Positions 42,590 through 51,288 are shown, counted from the first letter of the stretch. The stretch is DNA of 64,000 nucleotides from Streptomyces sp. NBC_01465 (GCF_036227325.1 NZ_CP109467.1:4898001-4962000), one strand, 5' to 3'. Made by a program: numbers and translations. Notes: generated from the letters alone by a model not told the origin.

Positions 42590-44122
42590 ATGTCGAAAAC
42601 TGCCGACATTTCACCATCCGCACTCGCCCCTGACCCGAGCCGCTGGAAAGCGCTCGCGTTCATAGCCGTCGCCCAGCTGATGGTCGTGCTCGACGCGACC
42701 ATCGTGAACATCGCCCTGCCCTCGGCCCAGGCCGACCTCGGCATCAGCGACGGCAACAAGCAGTGGGTCATCACGGCCTACGCCCTCGCCTTCGGCGGAC
42801 TCCTGCTCTTCGGCGGACGCATCGCCGACATGTGGGGCCGCAAGCGCACCTTCGTGACCGGCCTCATCGGCTTCGCCGCCGCGTCCGCGATCGGCGGCGC
42901 CGCCACCAGCTCGGGCATGCTGCTCGGCTCGCGTGCTCTGCAGGGTGCCTTCGGCGCACTGCTCGCCCCGGCCGCGCTGTCGCTGCTCGCGGTGATGTTC
43001 ACCGACGCCAAGGAGCGCGCCAAGGCGTTCGGCATCTACGGTGCGATCGCCGGTGGCGGTGGCGCCGTGGGCCTGATCCTCGGCGGATTCCTCACCGAGT
43101 ACCTCAACTGGCGCTGGACCTTCTACGCCAACATCCCCTTCGCGATCGTCGCCGCCCTCGGCGCCTACTTCGTGATCCGGGAGCCCGCCGGCACCCGTAA
43201 CCGCTCGGCGCTCGACATCCCCGGCGTCGTCCTCTCCACCCTGGGTCTGGTCTCGCTCGTCTACGGCTTCACGCGCGCCGAGTCCAACGGCTGGTCCGAC
43301 GCCACTACCGTCGGCCTCTTCGTCGCCTCGGCCGTACTGCTGGCCTCGTTCGTCTTCGTCGAGTCCAAGGTCAAGAACCCGCTGTTGCCGCTCCGCGTGA
43401 TCCTCAACCGCAACCGCGGCGGGGTCTACCTCTCGCTGGGTCTGGCCGTCATCGCGATGTTCGGCACGTTCCTCTTCCTCACCTACTACCTGCAGGTCGT
43501 GAAGGGCTTCTCGCCGGTCAAGACGGGCTTCGCCTTCCTCCCGATGATCGCGGGCATGATCGTCGGCTCCACCCAGATCGGCGCCCGTCTGATGACCCGC
43601 GTCGCCCCGCGCAAGCTGATGGGTCCGGGCTTCCTGACCGCTGCCGTCGGCATGCTGCTGATCGCGCAGCTCTCCCTGGACACCTCGTACGCAGCGGTGA
43701 TCCTGCCGGGTCTGGTCCTGCTCGGCCTCGGTATGGGTACGGCGTTCATGCCGGCCATGTCGCTCGCCACGTTCGGTGTCGAGCCGCGTGACGCCGGTGT
43801 CGCCTCCGCGATGGTCAACACCTCGCAGCAGGTGGGCGGCGCCATCGGCACCGCGCTGCTGAACACGATCGCGGCCTCGGCCACGACGTCCTACGTCGCC
43901 TCGCACGCCGCGGGTGCCTCCAACCCGGAGCTGCTGAAGCTCCAGGGCATGGTGAACGGTTTCAGCAGCGCGATCTGGTGGGCCGTCGGCATCCTGGTGG
44001 TGGCCGCGGGCATCGCGTTCACCCTGATCAACACCGGGAAGCCGGAGGCCGGTCCGGCCTCCGCGTCCGGTGACGGCGAGGGCGTCGAGGACGAGGTCAG
44101 GATCCCCGTCGTCGCGCACTGA
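42590..44122 (+). CDS. DHA2-type MFS drug:H+ antiporter (14 TM, EmrB/QacA-like)
   Basis: 510 residues from ATG 42590, with AAGGTGG 8 nt upstream; a GTG at 42578 is the ribosome site itself and is rejected as start. Typical signatures are LDATIVNIALP in helix 1, GGRIADMWGRK in the loop 2-3 and about 14 hydrophobic helices. Exports lipophilic drugs or antibiotics. Preceded by its probable TetR repressor and followed by a convergent MarR gene. Confidence 0.94.
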   Translation: MSKTADISPSALAPDPSRWKALAFIAVAQLMVVLDATIVNIALPSAQADLGISDGNKQWVITAYALAFGGLLLFGGRIADMWGRKRTFVTGLIGFAAASAIGGAATSSGMLLGSRALQGAFGALLAPAALSLLAVMFTDAKERAKAFGIYGAIAGGGGAVGLILGGFLTEYLNWRWTFYANIPFAIVAALGAYFVIREPAGTRNRSALDIPGVVLSTLGLVSLVYGFTRAESNGWSDATTVGLFVASAVLLASFVFVESKVKNPLLPLRVILNRNRGGVYLSLGLAVIAMFGTFLFLTYYLQVVKGFSPVKTGFAFLPMIAGMIVGSTQIGARLMTRVAPRKLMGPGFLTAAVGMLLIAQLSLDTSYAAVILPGLVLLGLGMGTAFMPAMSLATFGVEPRDAGVASAMVNTSQQVGGAIGTALLNTIAASATTSYVASHAAGASNPELLKLQGMVNGFSSAIWWAVGILVVAAGIAFTLINTGKPEAGPASASGDGEGVEDEVRIPVVAH

Positions 44123-44142
44123 CGCACCGCTGTTCTCCTGGG

Positions 44143-44178
44143 CCTGCCCTGGTTCCGTACTAACGGAGCCAGGGCAGG
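44143..44178. terminator. bidirectional terminator between exporter and marR-like gene
   Basis: 16-bp arms (44143-44158 and 44163-44178) with one mismatch and loop ACTA. The right arm overlaps the last codons of the minus-strand MarR gene. Confidence 0.8.
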
Positions 44179-44663
44179 TCCGCGTTCACGTCCGTCGGCT
44201 GCAGCCCCTCAGCCATCACCTTCATGATCTCGCCGAGCTGGGCGGCCTGCTGGGGTGAGAGGCGGTCGAACATCGCCTGGCGCACGGCGGCGACATGGCC
44301 GGGGGCGGTGCGCTCCAGGACGCCGTACCCCGCATCGGTCAGGATCGCGTTCTGCCCGCGCTTGTCGGAGGCGCAGTCCTCGCGGCGCACCCAGCCGTTC
44401 TTCTCCAGACGCGCGATCGCGTGCGAGAGACGGGAGCGGGTGATCTTGGCGTCCTTGGCGAGCTGGGTCATCCGCAGCGTGCGTCTGGGCGCCTGGGAGA
44501 GGTGGACGAGCAGTCCGTAGTAGATGTGCGGCATACCGGCGTCGCGCTGCAACTGACGGTCGAGATGGTCTTCCAGGAGCATGGTGGCGTGGAGGTACGC
44601 ACGCCAGGTGCGCTGCTCCTCGTCGGTGAGCCAGCGGGGCTCGGGCTGCTGCGCGTCGTTCAT
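44160..44663 (-). CDS. MarR-family regulator
   Basis: 167 residues with winged-helix core (LRMTQLAKDAKITRSRLSHA, then NGWVRREDC). It converges on the exporter gene. 43 nt separate it from the end of the questin-oxidase-like gene, and this gap is AT-rich on the minus strand (GTTTAAGTTTCAAGAAG), suggesting its own promoter and an operator with TTGAAAC/TTAAAC-like half-sites. Confidence 0.9.
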   Translation of the reverse strand: MNDAQQPEPRWLTDEEQRTWRAYLHATMLLEDHLDRQLQRDAGMPHIYYGLLVHLSQAPRRTLRMTQLAKDAKITRSRLSHAIARLEKNGWVRREDCASDKRGQNAILTDAGYGVLERTAPGHVAAVRQAMFDRLSPQQAAQLGEIMKVMAEGLQPTDVNADLPWLR

Positions 44664-44706
44664 GGCTCCACTGTACTTCTTGAAACTTAAACCAGATCTG
44701 GATGGG

Positions 44707-45702
44707 CTACAGGACGGGCGGGTTGAGCTCGATCGATCGCAGCGCCGCGTCCCGGGCGATCTCGTCGCCCACGTCGAGCGCGGTGTCGGTGAACTTGATG
44801 GTGTGGTCGTCGCCGTGCTGCGCGGCCCGCTCGAAGAGCTCCTCGCCCGTCAGGCGCGTCGAGGTGTACGGGGCCGGTCCGGACGCCGCGTAGGCCGCGG
44901 TCACCGCCGCGCTCGCGGCCCAGGCGGCCTCCAGGCTCGGCGTCCACAGGGTGCGGGGGAGTGCGGGCAGGGTGCGCAGGACCGCGTTCGGGGCGGTCGC
45001 GGCGTGGACGAGCATCACGGGCTCGCCGTGCCCGTGGGTCGCGTACCGGTGGACGGACGCCCTTACCAGCTCGGTGAGTTGGGCCTCCGGATCGCCCGCC
45101 GGGTCGGGCCAGGCGGGGAACGCCGTCAGCCGGGCCAGCCGGTCGCGGATGCCGCCCTCCTGCCGTACGAGCGGTACGGCGTCGAGCGCGGCCGCGGCCG
45201 TGGACCCGGCCGGGAGCGAGGTGAGCGGGGGCAGCGGCTGATGGCGCGCCGCCCAGTAGCCGAGGCCGTGCGCGAGCTCGGCGAGGCGGGGTGCCGTGTC
45301 GCCGCCGTCGAGCAGCGTTCGTACGGCATGACCCACCCGGATCACCGGATGCGTGGCCCCCGCCGCGATGCCCGGCAGCAGCCGCGGCCACCACTCGGCG
45401 AGGACCTCGCGCCAGGGCCGCTCGGCGATCTCGCGCTCGAAGTACGCCGTCCAGTCCGCGACCCGGCGCGGATCGCCCAGCGCCTCGCGCCAGTTGGCGG
45501 CGGTGACCTGTGCGAGGGGGTCGGGCATGTCCTCGAGCTTGGCGCGGTAGTGGTCGAGCCAGCGGTGCACGGTGGCCGACTGGCCGCCGCGCACCAGGGC
45601 CTCGACGGCCATCGGACCGTGGTTGGACAGCCAGCCGTTGCGCTCGGGGCCCGAGGTGTGGAGCCGTTCCAGTGCTTCGTCGAGGGTGCCTGTGGTGTCC
45701 AT
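44707..45702 (-). CDS. questin oxidase-like protein (DUF4243 family)
   Basis: 331 residues. It resembles the questin-oxidase family (N-terminal NGWLSNHGPMAVEAL, then GYWAARHQPLPPL in the middle). Fungal members perform Baeyer-Villiger-type ring cleavage without a flavin motif, and bacterial members are mostly uncharacterised. No polyketide pathway is nearby. Located upstream of the MarR gene on the same strand. Confidence 0.8.
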   Translation of the reverse strand: MDTTGTLDEALERLHTSGPERNGWLSNHGPMAVEALVRGGQSATVHRWLDHYRAKLEDMPDPLAQVTAANWREALGDPRRVADWTAYFEREIAERPWREVLAEWWPRLLPGIAAGATHPVIRVGHAVRTLLDGGDTAPRLAELAHGLGYWAARHQPLPPLTSLPAGSTAAAALDAVPLVRQEGGIRDRLARLTAFPAWPDPAGDPEAQLTELVRASVHRYATHGHGEPVMLVHAATAPNAVLRTLPALPRTLWTPSLEAAWAASAAVTAAYAASGPAPYTSTRLTGEELFERAAQHGDDHTIKFTDTALDVGDEIARDAALRSIELNPPVL

Positions 45703-45764
45703 GGGCGGAACCCTAGGAGCGGCGGCCTGTGCGCGTAACGGCCTGCGGCCCTAGGTCTCCGGCC

Positions 45765-46280
45765 CTAGAGCTTCTTCTCGAACCAGGCCACGTCGTGGTA
45801 CTCGCCGAACTTGCGGCCGACCTCTCCGTAGACCCCGACCGGCTCGAAGCCGAACCGGGTGTGGAGGCGGACCGAGGCCTCGTTGGGCATGGTGATACCG
45901 GCGTACGCACGGTGCACGTCCTCGTCCGCGAGGGCCTCGAAGAGGGCCTTGTAGAGGAGAGTGCCGATGCCGCGGCCGCCGGCGCCGGGGGCGCAGTAGA
46001 CGGTGGCCTCGACGGAGGTGGCGTAGGCGGCCTTGGGGCGGAAGGCGCTGCTGGTCGCGTACCCGAGGATCCCGCCGGTCTCGGCGTCCTGAGCAACCAG
46101 GAGGCGGTGCGGGCCGTCTTCAGGGTGGGAGACCAACCACGGGCGGCGCTGCTCGGGGGTGAAGGGATCCGTGTCGAATGTGATCGCGGTCTCACGGATG
46201 AAGTGGTTGTAAAGGTCCGTGAGGGCTTCCAGATCGGCCTCTGTACCCGGCCTGACCTGCACTTCTGTACGTATTGTCAT
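45765..46280 (-). CDS. GNAT acetyltransferase, phosphinothricin acetyltransferase-like
   Basis: 171 residues. Acetyl-CoA-binding GAGGRGIGTLLY (about 97-108), preceded by EATVYCAP and followed by MPNEASVRLHTRFGF and GEYHDVAWFEKK, a pattern shared with PAT/Bar enzymes. Substrate may be phosphinothricin, methionine sulfoximine or another amino acid analogue. ATG 46280 was chosen because upstream codons lack family similarity. Divergent from hrdD. Confidence 0.85.
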   Translation of the reverse strand: MTIRTEVQVRPGTEADLEALTDLYNHFIRETAITFDTDPFTPEQRRPWLVSHPEDGPHRLLVAQDAETGGILGYATSSAFRPKAAYATSVEATVYCAPGAGGRGIGTLLYKALFEALADEDVHRAYAGITMPNEASVRLHTRFGFEPVGVYGEVGRKFGEYHDVAWFEKKL

Positions 46281-46342
46281 CACTTGCTCCCGTAGGTGGC
46301 CGGACAGGGTACTGCATGATCGCGAAAATCCATGCGCGTCTT

Positions 46343-46369
46343 GGGAATTCTGTCCGGATTCCAGTCGTT
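46343..46369 (+). promoter_or_regulatory. sigma-R-type promoter of hrdD
   Basis: GGGAAT (46343-46348), an 18-nt spacer and GTT (46367-46369) match the Streptomyces sigma-R consensus GGAAT-N18-GTT. It lies about 109 nt before the HrdD start codon. In S. coelicolor hrdD is a known sigma-R target, which supports the call. Confidence 0.75.
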
Positions 46370-46477
46370 CTGTTTTATGAGATACAGCCAACAGATGCAG
46401 GGCACCCGGGAGGGTGTCCGCACCGCACAAGCCACTGAATCGCGACCCACTCACGTTACTCACGTTAGGGAGCACGC

Positions 46478-47458
46478 ATGGCAACCCGTGCCGTCGCCCG
46501 TCGTACCGACCGGGCAAGCAGCGTTCGCGCCGTAGGCGGGGAGATCGCCGACCGCGACCTGGTCGGCATGTACCTCGACGAGATCGCCCGTACGCCCCTC
46601 CTCGACGCCGCCAAGGAGGTCGAGCTCTCGCAGGACATCGAGGCGGGCGTCTACGCCCAGCAGATCCTCGACGGCACTGTGGAGAGCGACGGCGGCGGCG
46701 CCTCGCGCGAGGAGCTCGAGGCGCTCGTCGCCGAGAGCGAGCGCGCCAAGGACGTCTTCATCCGCTCCAACCTCCGCCTCGTCGTCGCCGTCGCCCGCCG
46801 CTATCCGCGGGCCGGTCTGCCGCTCCTCGACCTGATTCAGGAGGGGAACGCGGGCCTGGTGCGCGCGGTCGAGAAGTTCGACTACGCGAAGGGCTTCAAG
46901 TTCTCCACGTACGCGACCTGGTGGATCCGCCAGGCCATCACGCGCTCGATAGCGGACCAGTCGCGGACGATCCGGCTCCCTGTCCACCTGGTGGAGGAGC
47001 TGGGCCGCATCCGCCGCGTCGTGCGCGAGTTCAACCGCGAGCACGGGCGCGACCCGGAGCACACGGAGATCGCCGCCGAGCTGGACACGAAGCCCGAGCG
47101 GGTCGCCGACGTACTGGACTGGGCGCGCGACCCGGTCTCGCTGAACATGCCGGTGGACGACGCGGGCGAGACGCAGTTCGGGGACCTCCTGGAGGACACC
47201 TCGGCCGTCTCTCCCGAGCAGTCCGTGATGACGCTGCTCAGGAGCGAGGAGCTCGACGACCTGATCGGCAAGCTCGACGGTCGCACCGCGTCGATCATCA
47301 AGATGCGGTACGGCATCGTGGACGGCCGCGAGCGCACGCTGACCGAGGTCGGCAAGGAGCACGGTCTGACGCGCGAGCGGATCCGCCAGATCGAGAAGCA
47401 CGCCCTGCTCGAACTGAAGAAGATGGCGCGCGACACGGGCTTCGACGCGGCGGCGTAA
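46478..47458 (+). CDS. hrdD: RNA polymerase principal-like sigma factor HrdD
   Basis: 326 residues, a group-2 sigma-70. Regions 1.2-2.4 are clear (FIRSNLRLVVAVARRYP, EKFDYAKGFKFSTYATWWIR), followed by 3.0 and 4.2 (LTEVGKEHGLTRERIRQIEK). The opening MATRAVARR and ASSVRAVGGEIADRDLVG match HrdD of S. coelicolor as I remember it, rather than HrdA or HrdC. No 1.1 region. Transcription probably starts at the sigma-R-type promoter upstream. Confidence 0.92.
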   Translation: MATRAVARRTDRASSVRAVGGEIADRDLVGMYLDEIARTPLLDAAKEVELSQDIEAGVYAQQILDGTVESDGGGASREELEALVAESERAKDVFIRSNLRLVVAVARRYPRAGLPLLDLIQEGNAGLVRAVEKFDYAKGFKFSTYATWWIRQAITRSIADQSRTIRLPVHLVEELGRIRRVVREFNREHGRDPEHTEIAAELDTKPERVADVLDWARDPVSLNMPVDDAGETQFGDLLEDTSAVSPEQSVMTLLRSEELDDLIGKLDGRTASIIKMRYGIVDGRERTLTEVGKEHGLTRERIRQIEKHALLELKKMARDTGFDAAA

Positions 47459-47494
47459 CACCGCACCCGCAGGGCGAAGTCCCTTTGAACCGGG

Positions 47495-47528
47495 GCCCCT
47501 TGACGCACACCCCCCAGCGTCAGGGGGC
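47495..47528. terminator. hairpin between hrdD and the WYL-regulator gene
   Basis: GCCCCTTGACGC (47495-47506) pairs with GCGTCAGGGGGC (47517-47528), one mismatch. It lies between two convergent genes and overlaps the last codons of the minus-strand one, so it likely works both ways. Confidence 0.75.
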
Positions 47529-48500
47529 TCCTGCTGTGCTCGCCCGGCTCAGCCGGGCGCCCAACTCGGCCAGGTGGTCCACCAGTTGCGGCGGCTCGTG
47601 CACCGTGAACTCGGCGTCCACCAGAGCGAGCCGTACCGCCAGCCACTCCAGCGAGTCGGCCGCCTCGGCCCGCAGCCGGCAGCGCCGCTCGCCCAGTACC
47701 TCGGGGGTGAGCCCCTGGGGCAGCCGGGCCGCCACGAAGTCGGCGGGCGCCTCGAAGGTGATGTCGAGCACGAGGGTCTCCTGCTCCTGCCGCCCGGCCC
47801 GGGAGAGCGACCGGCGCAGATACTCGGCGGCGCTCCCGACCGGCAGCTCGCGCGGGGCGAACCGCGCCCCCGTCGCGAAGGGCTCGCTGACCCGGTCGAC
47901 GCGGAAGGTGCGCCAGTCCTCGCGGTCGATGTCGTACGCGACGAGGTACCAGCGCCGCCCGGTCGACACCAGGCGGTACGGCTCCACGAGCCGCTTGGTC
48001 TCCGTCCCGTCCCCCGACCGGTACCCGAACCGCAGCCGCTCCTGCCCCGTCGCCGTACCCGCCAGCACAGTCAGCGTCTCGGGCGGGATCGTCGCGCCGT
48101 CTCCGCTGGTCAGCGGGATGGTCGCGGCCTGGAGCGTGGAGACCCGGTGCCGCAGCCGGGAGGGCAGCACCTGCTCCAGCTTGGCCAGGGCCCGCACCGA
48201 CGCCTCCTCGATCCCCTCGACCGCGTGCCCGGCGCCGGCCCGCAGCCCGACCGCGATGGCGACGGCCTCCTCGTCGTCCAGTACGAGAGGCGGCATGGCC
48301 TTCCCGGCGACCAGCCGATAGCCGCCCTCGGAGCCCATCGTCGCCTGGACGGGATAGCCGAGGTCCCGCAGCCGGTCGATGTCGCGCCGTACCGTCCGCC
48401 GGCTCACTTCGAGCCGGTCGGCGAGCTCGCCGCCGGGCCATTCGCGAGGGGTCTGGAGAAGGGAGAGGAGCTGCAGCAGCCGTGCCGGAGTGTCCGTCAT
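47520..48500 (-). CDS. WYL-domain regulator with DeoR/YafY-type helix-turn-helix
   Basis: 326 residues from ATG 48500. N-terminal helix-turn-helix (about 1-60, LADRLEVSRRTVRRDIDRLR), then WYL (GRRWYLVAYD) and WCX domains. Diverges from an EmrB-type exporter across a 61-nt gap that holds a perfect inverted repeat, so it is probably that exporter's regulator, with a small-molecule or nucleic-acid ligand bound by the WYL pocket. Start site chosen as the first Met before the HTH. Confidence 0.92.
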   Translation of the reverse strand: MTDTPARLLQLLSLLQTPREWPGGELADRLEVSRRTVRRDIDRLRDLGYPVQATMGSEGGYRLVAGKAMPPLVLDDEEAVAIAVGLRAGAGHAVEGIEEASVRALAKLEQVLPSRLRHRVSTLQAATIPLTSGDGATIPPETLTVLAGTATGQERLRFGYRSGDGTETKRLVEPYRLVSTGRRWYLVAYDIDREDWRTFRVDRVSEPFATGARFAPRELPVGSAAEYLRRSLSRAGRQEQETLVLDITFEAPADFVAARLPQGLTPEVLGERRCRLRAEAADSLEWLAVRLALVDAEFTVHEPPQLVDHLAELGARLSRASTAGAP

Positions 48501-48521
48501 GCATCCAGGATGCCGCCGAAT

Positions 48522-48540
48522 TAGGACACACCCTGTCCTA
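48522..48540. promoter_or_regulatory. operator candidate between WYL regulator and exporter
   Basis: TAGGACA-CACCC-TGTCCTA is a perfect 7-bp inverted repeat, 22 nt before the regulator start and the exporter start. It is centrally placed for control of both divergent genes. Confidence 0.65.
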
Positions 48541-48561
48541 CACACCCTCTATCTTCACATC

Positions 48562-50076
48562 ATGACCTCAACACCAGCAGCAACACCTGCAGGGGTGGCG
48601 GCCCCTTCTGACCGCCGCAGGTGGTTCGCGCTCGCCATCGTGATGACCGCGGCCTTCATGGACCTGGTCGACGTGACGATCGTGAACATCGCGATCCCCT
48701 CGATCACGAAGGACACCGGCGCCACGTCCAGCCAGATCCAGTGGATCACCGCCGGCTACGCGCTCGCGTTCGCCGCGATGCTCATCACCGGCGGCCGCCT
48801 CGGCGACATCTACGGCCGCAAGAAGCTCTTCCTGCTCGGCATATCGGGATTCACCCTGGCCTCCGCGCTCTGCGGCTTCGCCGCCAACCCGGAGATGCTG
48901 GTCGCCTCGCGCATCCTGCAGGGCGGCATGGCCGCGATGATGGTGCCGCAGGTCCTCTCCATCGTGCACGCGACGTTCCCGGCGGAGGAGCGCGGCAAGG
49001 TCTTCGGCCTCTTCGGCGCGGTCGTCGGCCTCGGCGCGGTGATGGGCCCCCTGCTCGGCGCCCTGCTGACCGAGTGGAACATCGCGGGTCTGGAATGGCG
49101 CCCGATCTTCCTCATCAACCTGCCGGTCGGCATCGCGGGCCTGCTGCTTGGACGGAAGTTCATCAGCGAGTCGAAGGCACCGAAGGCGCTGAAACTGGAC
49201 CTGGTGGGCGTGGTCCTGGTGATCGTCGCCCTGCTGATGCTGCTCTTCCCGCTCATCCAGGGGCGTGAGCTGGGCTGGCCGGTCTGGGGTTACGCCATGA
49301 TGGCGGGCAGCCTCGTGGTCATCGCGGGTCTCGTCGCGTACGAGAAGAAGAAGACGGCCCGCGACGGCTCGCCGCTCATCGAGCTGTCGTTGTTCAAGGT
49401 GAAGAGCTTCGCGGCGGGCATCGCGGTGCAGACGACCTTCGGGATCGCGCTGGGCATCTTCTTCCTGGTCTGGACGCTGTACATGCAGATGGGCCTCGGC
49501 TGGAGCGCCCTGAAGGCGGGCACGACGGGCATCCCGTTCTCGATCGCGGTCTCGGCGGCGGCCGGCATGTCGGTGCAGCTGCTGGTCCCGCGCTTCGGCC
49601 GGAAGGTGCTCCAGGCGGGCGCGCTGACGATGATCGCGGGCCTGCTGATCTACATCTGGGAGGTCGACCGCTACGGCGCGACGATCGCCCCCTGGCAGAT
49701 GGCGCTCCCGCTGGTGGTCATGGGCGTGGGCATGGGCCTGATCGTGGCCCCGCTGACGGACGCGGTCCTCTCGGAGGTCCCGAAGGGGCACTCGGGTTCG
49801 GCGTCGGGGCTGATCAACACGGTGCAGCAGATGGGCAATGCGCTGGGTCTCGGCCTGGTGTCGGTGGTCTTCTTCGGCTCGATCAGCGACCACCTGGTGC
49901 CGACGGAGATCGAGCCGACGTTCGCGAACGCGTTCATGGACTCGCTGTGGTGGGTCGTGGCGGTGCTCGCGGTGATCTTCGTGGTGATGTTCGCACTCCC
50001 GAAGAAGCCGAAGCTGGGGGCGGAGGAGGCGGCGGTCGCGGACGAGATGCCGCAGGAGCCGGTGCTCACGCACTGA
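48562..50076 (+). CDS. DHA2-type MFS exporter (14 TM, EmrB/QacA-like)
   Basis: 504 residues from ATG 48562. Features include MDLVDVTIVNIAIPS, GGRLGDIYGRKKLF in loop 2-3, and the DHA2 family length. Export of hydrophobic drugs or metabolites is expected. The divergent WYL regulator and the palindrome upstream suggest induction. The end abuts dispersed repeat R2, which contains a hairpin. Confidence 0.93.
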   Translation: MTSTPAATPAGVAAPSDRRRWFALAIVMTAAFMDLVDVTIVNIAIPSITKDTGATSSQIQWITAGYALAFAAMLITGGRLGDIYGRKKLFLLGISGFTLASALCGFAANPEMLVASRILQGGMAAMMVPQVLSIVHATFPAEERGKVFGLFGAVVGLGAVMGPLLGALLTEWNIAGLEWRPIFLINLPVGIAGLLLGRKFISESKAPKALKLDLVGVVLVIVALLMLLFPLIQGRELGWPVWGYAMMAGSLVVIAGLVAYEKKKTARDGSPLIELSLFKVKSFAAGIAVQTTFGIALGIFFLVWTLYMQMGLGWSALKAGTTGIPFSIAVSAAAGMSVQLLVPRFGRKVLQAGALTMIAGLLIYIWEVDRYGATIAPWQMALPLVVMGVGMGLIVAPLTDAVLSEVPKGHSGSASGLINTVQQMGNALGLGLVSVVFFGSISDHLVPTEIEPTFANAFMDSLWWVVAVLAVIFVVMFALPKKPKLGAEEAAVADEMPQEPVLTH

Positions 50077-50096
50077 GCGGAGGTGGGGCGGGGCCA

Positions 50097-50142
50097 CTGG
50101 GGCTCCGCCCCAGACCCCGCTCCTCAATCGCCGGAGGGGCTT
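50097..50142 (-). repeat. dispersed repeat R2
   Basis: Minus-strand copy of the core CCCCTCCGGCGATTGAGGAG (50120-50142 with flanks) next to the hairpin CTGGGGCTCCGCCCCAG (50097-50113). Immediately downstream of the exporter stop and likely its terminator. Confidence 0.85.
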
Positions 50143-50157
50143 GATTTGCCTTGATGT

Positions 50158-50202
50158 GGGCTCGTTTTCTGCGGGTTGTACGAGCCCGCAGAAATCGAGC
50201 CC
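50158..50202. terminator. 18-bp hairpin
   Basis: Arms 50158-50175 and 50185-50202 (GGGCTCGTTTTCTGCGGG and its complement, one mismatch) with a 9-nt loop. Placed between the exporter and the fructose operon. Confidence 0.75.
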
Positions 50203-50215
50203 AGTCGTGCATACT

Positions 50216-50360
50216 CAGCCCGTCCGGCGATTGAGGACAAGCGGCCGAAGGTCGCTTACGGGGGTGCAGGGGGCGAAGCCCCCGCTTACCGGGGCCCGGG
50301 GTCTGGGGCGGGAGCCCCAGTCTCGGGAAGGGGCGGGGTGGGGGAAATCTGCCAGCGGGC
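50216..50360 (+). repeat. dispersed repeat R3
   Basis: Plus-strand copy with core CCGTCCGGCGATTGAGGA, then GGGGGCGAAGCCCCC and a second GGGGCGGGAGCCCC hairpin, and the G-rich tail seen in R1. Confidence 0.82.
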
Positions 50361-50451
50361 GCAGGTCCGCCCCGGACCCGGTCGTCCGACCCACGCCCCC
50401 CGGGACCAACGCCCCGAAAAAGCCCGACCCTGCCCGATCGTGCCCGATTGC

Positions 50452-50522
50452 GTTTACTTCCGCGCCACGACCCCGTAATCTAGCGATTAATCAACGGGTT
50501 CGGGCACTGAACGGACGTAAAC
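50452..50522. promoter_or_regulatory. inverted repeats flanking the fructose-operon promoter region
   Basis: GTTTACTTCC (50452-50461) and GGACGTAAAC (50513-50522) are inverted copies with one mismatch, 51 nt apart, ending 4 nt before the regulator's ATG. Candidate DeoR-family operator pair that could loop. Confidence 0.45.
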
Positions 50523-50526
50523 CCAC

Positions 50527-51288
50527 ATGTACGCAACGGAGCGCCACCAGGAGATCCTGCGCCTCGCCCGCGAGGGCGGCCGCGTGGACGTCCTCTCCCT
50601 CGCGGACGAGTTCCAGGTCACCGCCGAGACCGTCCGCCGCGACCTCAAGGCCCTCGACCGCGCGGGCCTCCTCCGCCGGGTCCACGGCGGCGCCATCCCC
50701 GCAGGCCGCCTCGACTTCGAGCCGGACCTCGCCGAGCGCGAGTCGACCGCCGCCGACGAGAAGGACCGCATCGCGCAGGCCGCGATCGCCGAACTCCCCT
50801 CCGAGGGCAGCGTTATCCTCGACGCGGGCTCGACGGTCGCACGCCTCGCGAACGTCTTCCCTCTCGACTGCGACCTGACTGTCGTTACCCACGCCCTCCC
50901 GGTCGCCGCCCGCCTCGCCGACCACCCCGGCATCGACCTCCACCTGGTCGGCGGCCGTGTCCGCAACCGCACCCGCGCCGCGGTCGACGCCTGGGCGCTC
51001 CGTGCGTACGGCGAGATCCGCGCCGACGTCGTCTTCGTCGGCGCCAACGGCTTCTCACCCGATCACGGCCTCACCACCCCCGACCTCGCCGAAGCAGCCG
51101 TGAAGCGTGCCGTCCTCGCCGCAGCCCGCCGCGTCGTCCTCCTCGCGGACTCCGCCAAGTACGGCCAGGAGCACTTCGCCCGCTTCGGCGACCTCTCCCA
51201 GGTCGACCTGCTCATTACCGACACCCACCTCAGCCCCCAGGACGCCGCCGCCATCGAGGCGGCCGGCACGGAGGTCGTACGCGCATGA
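50527..51288 (+). CDS. DeoR/GlpR-family fructose operon repressor
   Basis: 253 residues. DeoR helix-turn-helix (about 6-57, LADEFQVTAETVRRDLKAL) and DeoRC sugar-phosphate-sensing domain (ILDAGSTVARLA and GANGFSPDHGLTT). First gene of a regulator-kinase-PTS operon; expected to sense fructose 1-phosphate or a related ester. The stop TGA overlaps the kinase ATG (ATGA). Confidence 0.93.
   Translation: MYATERHQEILRLAREGGRVDVLSLADEFQVTAETVRRDLKALDRAGLLRRVHGGAIPAGRLDFEPDLAERESTAADEKDRIAQAAIAELPSEGSVILDAGSTVARLANVFPLDCDLTVVTHALPVAARLADHPGIDLHLVGGRVRNRTRAAVDAWALRAYGEIRADVVFVGANGFSPDHGLTTPDLAEAAVKRAVLAAARRVVLLADSAKYGQEHFARFGDLSQVDLLITDTHLSPQDAAAIEAAGTEVVRA

Larger units (their letters stand above)
50077..50526. 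other. 450-bp intergenic region: repeats R2, R3 and a terminator-like hairpin
   Basis: No gene seen. It holds R2 (50097-50142), an 18-bp hairpin (50158-50202), R3 (50216-50360), and, near its right end, the inverted repeat and promoter region of the fructose operon. Confidence 0.75.

Noticed and set aside
44707..45702. Questin oxidase as part of a polyketide pathway
   Set aside because: No aromatic polyketide genes nearby; neighbours are regulators and an acetyltransferase.
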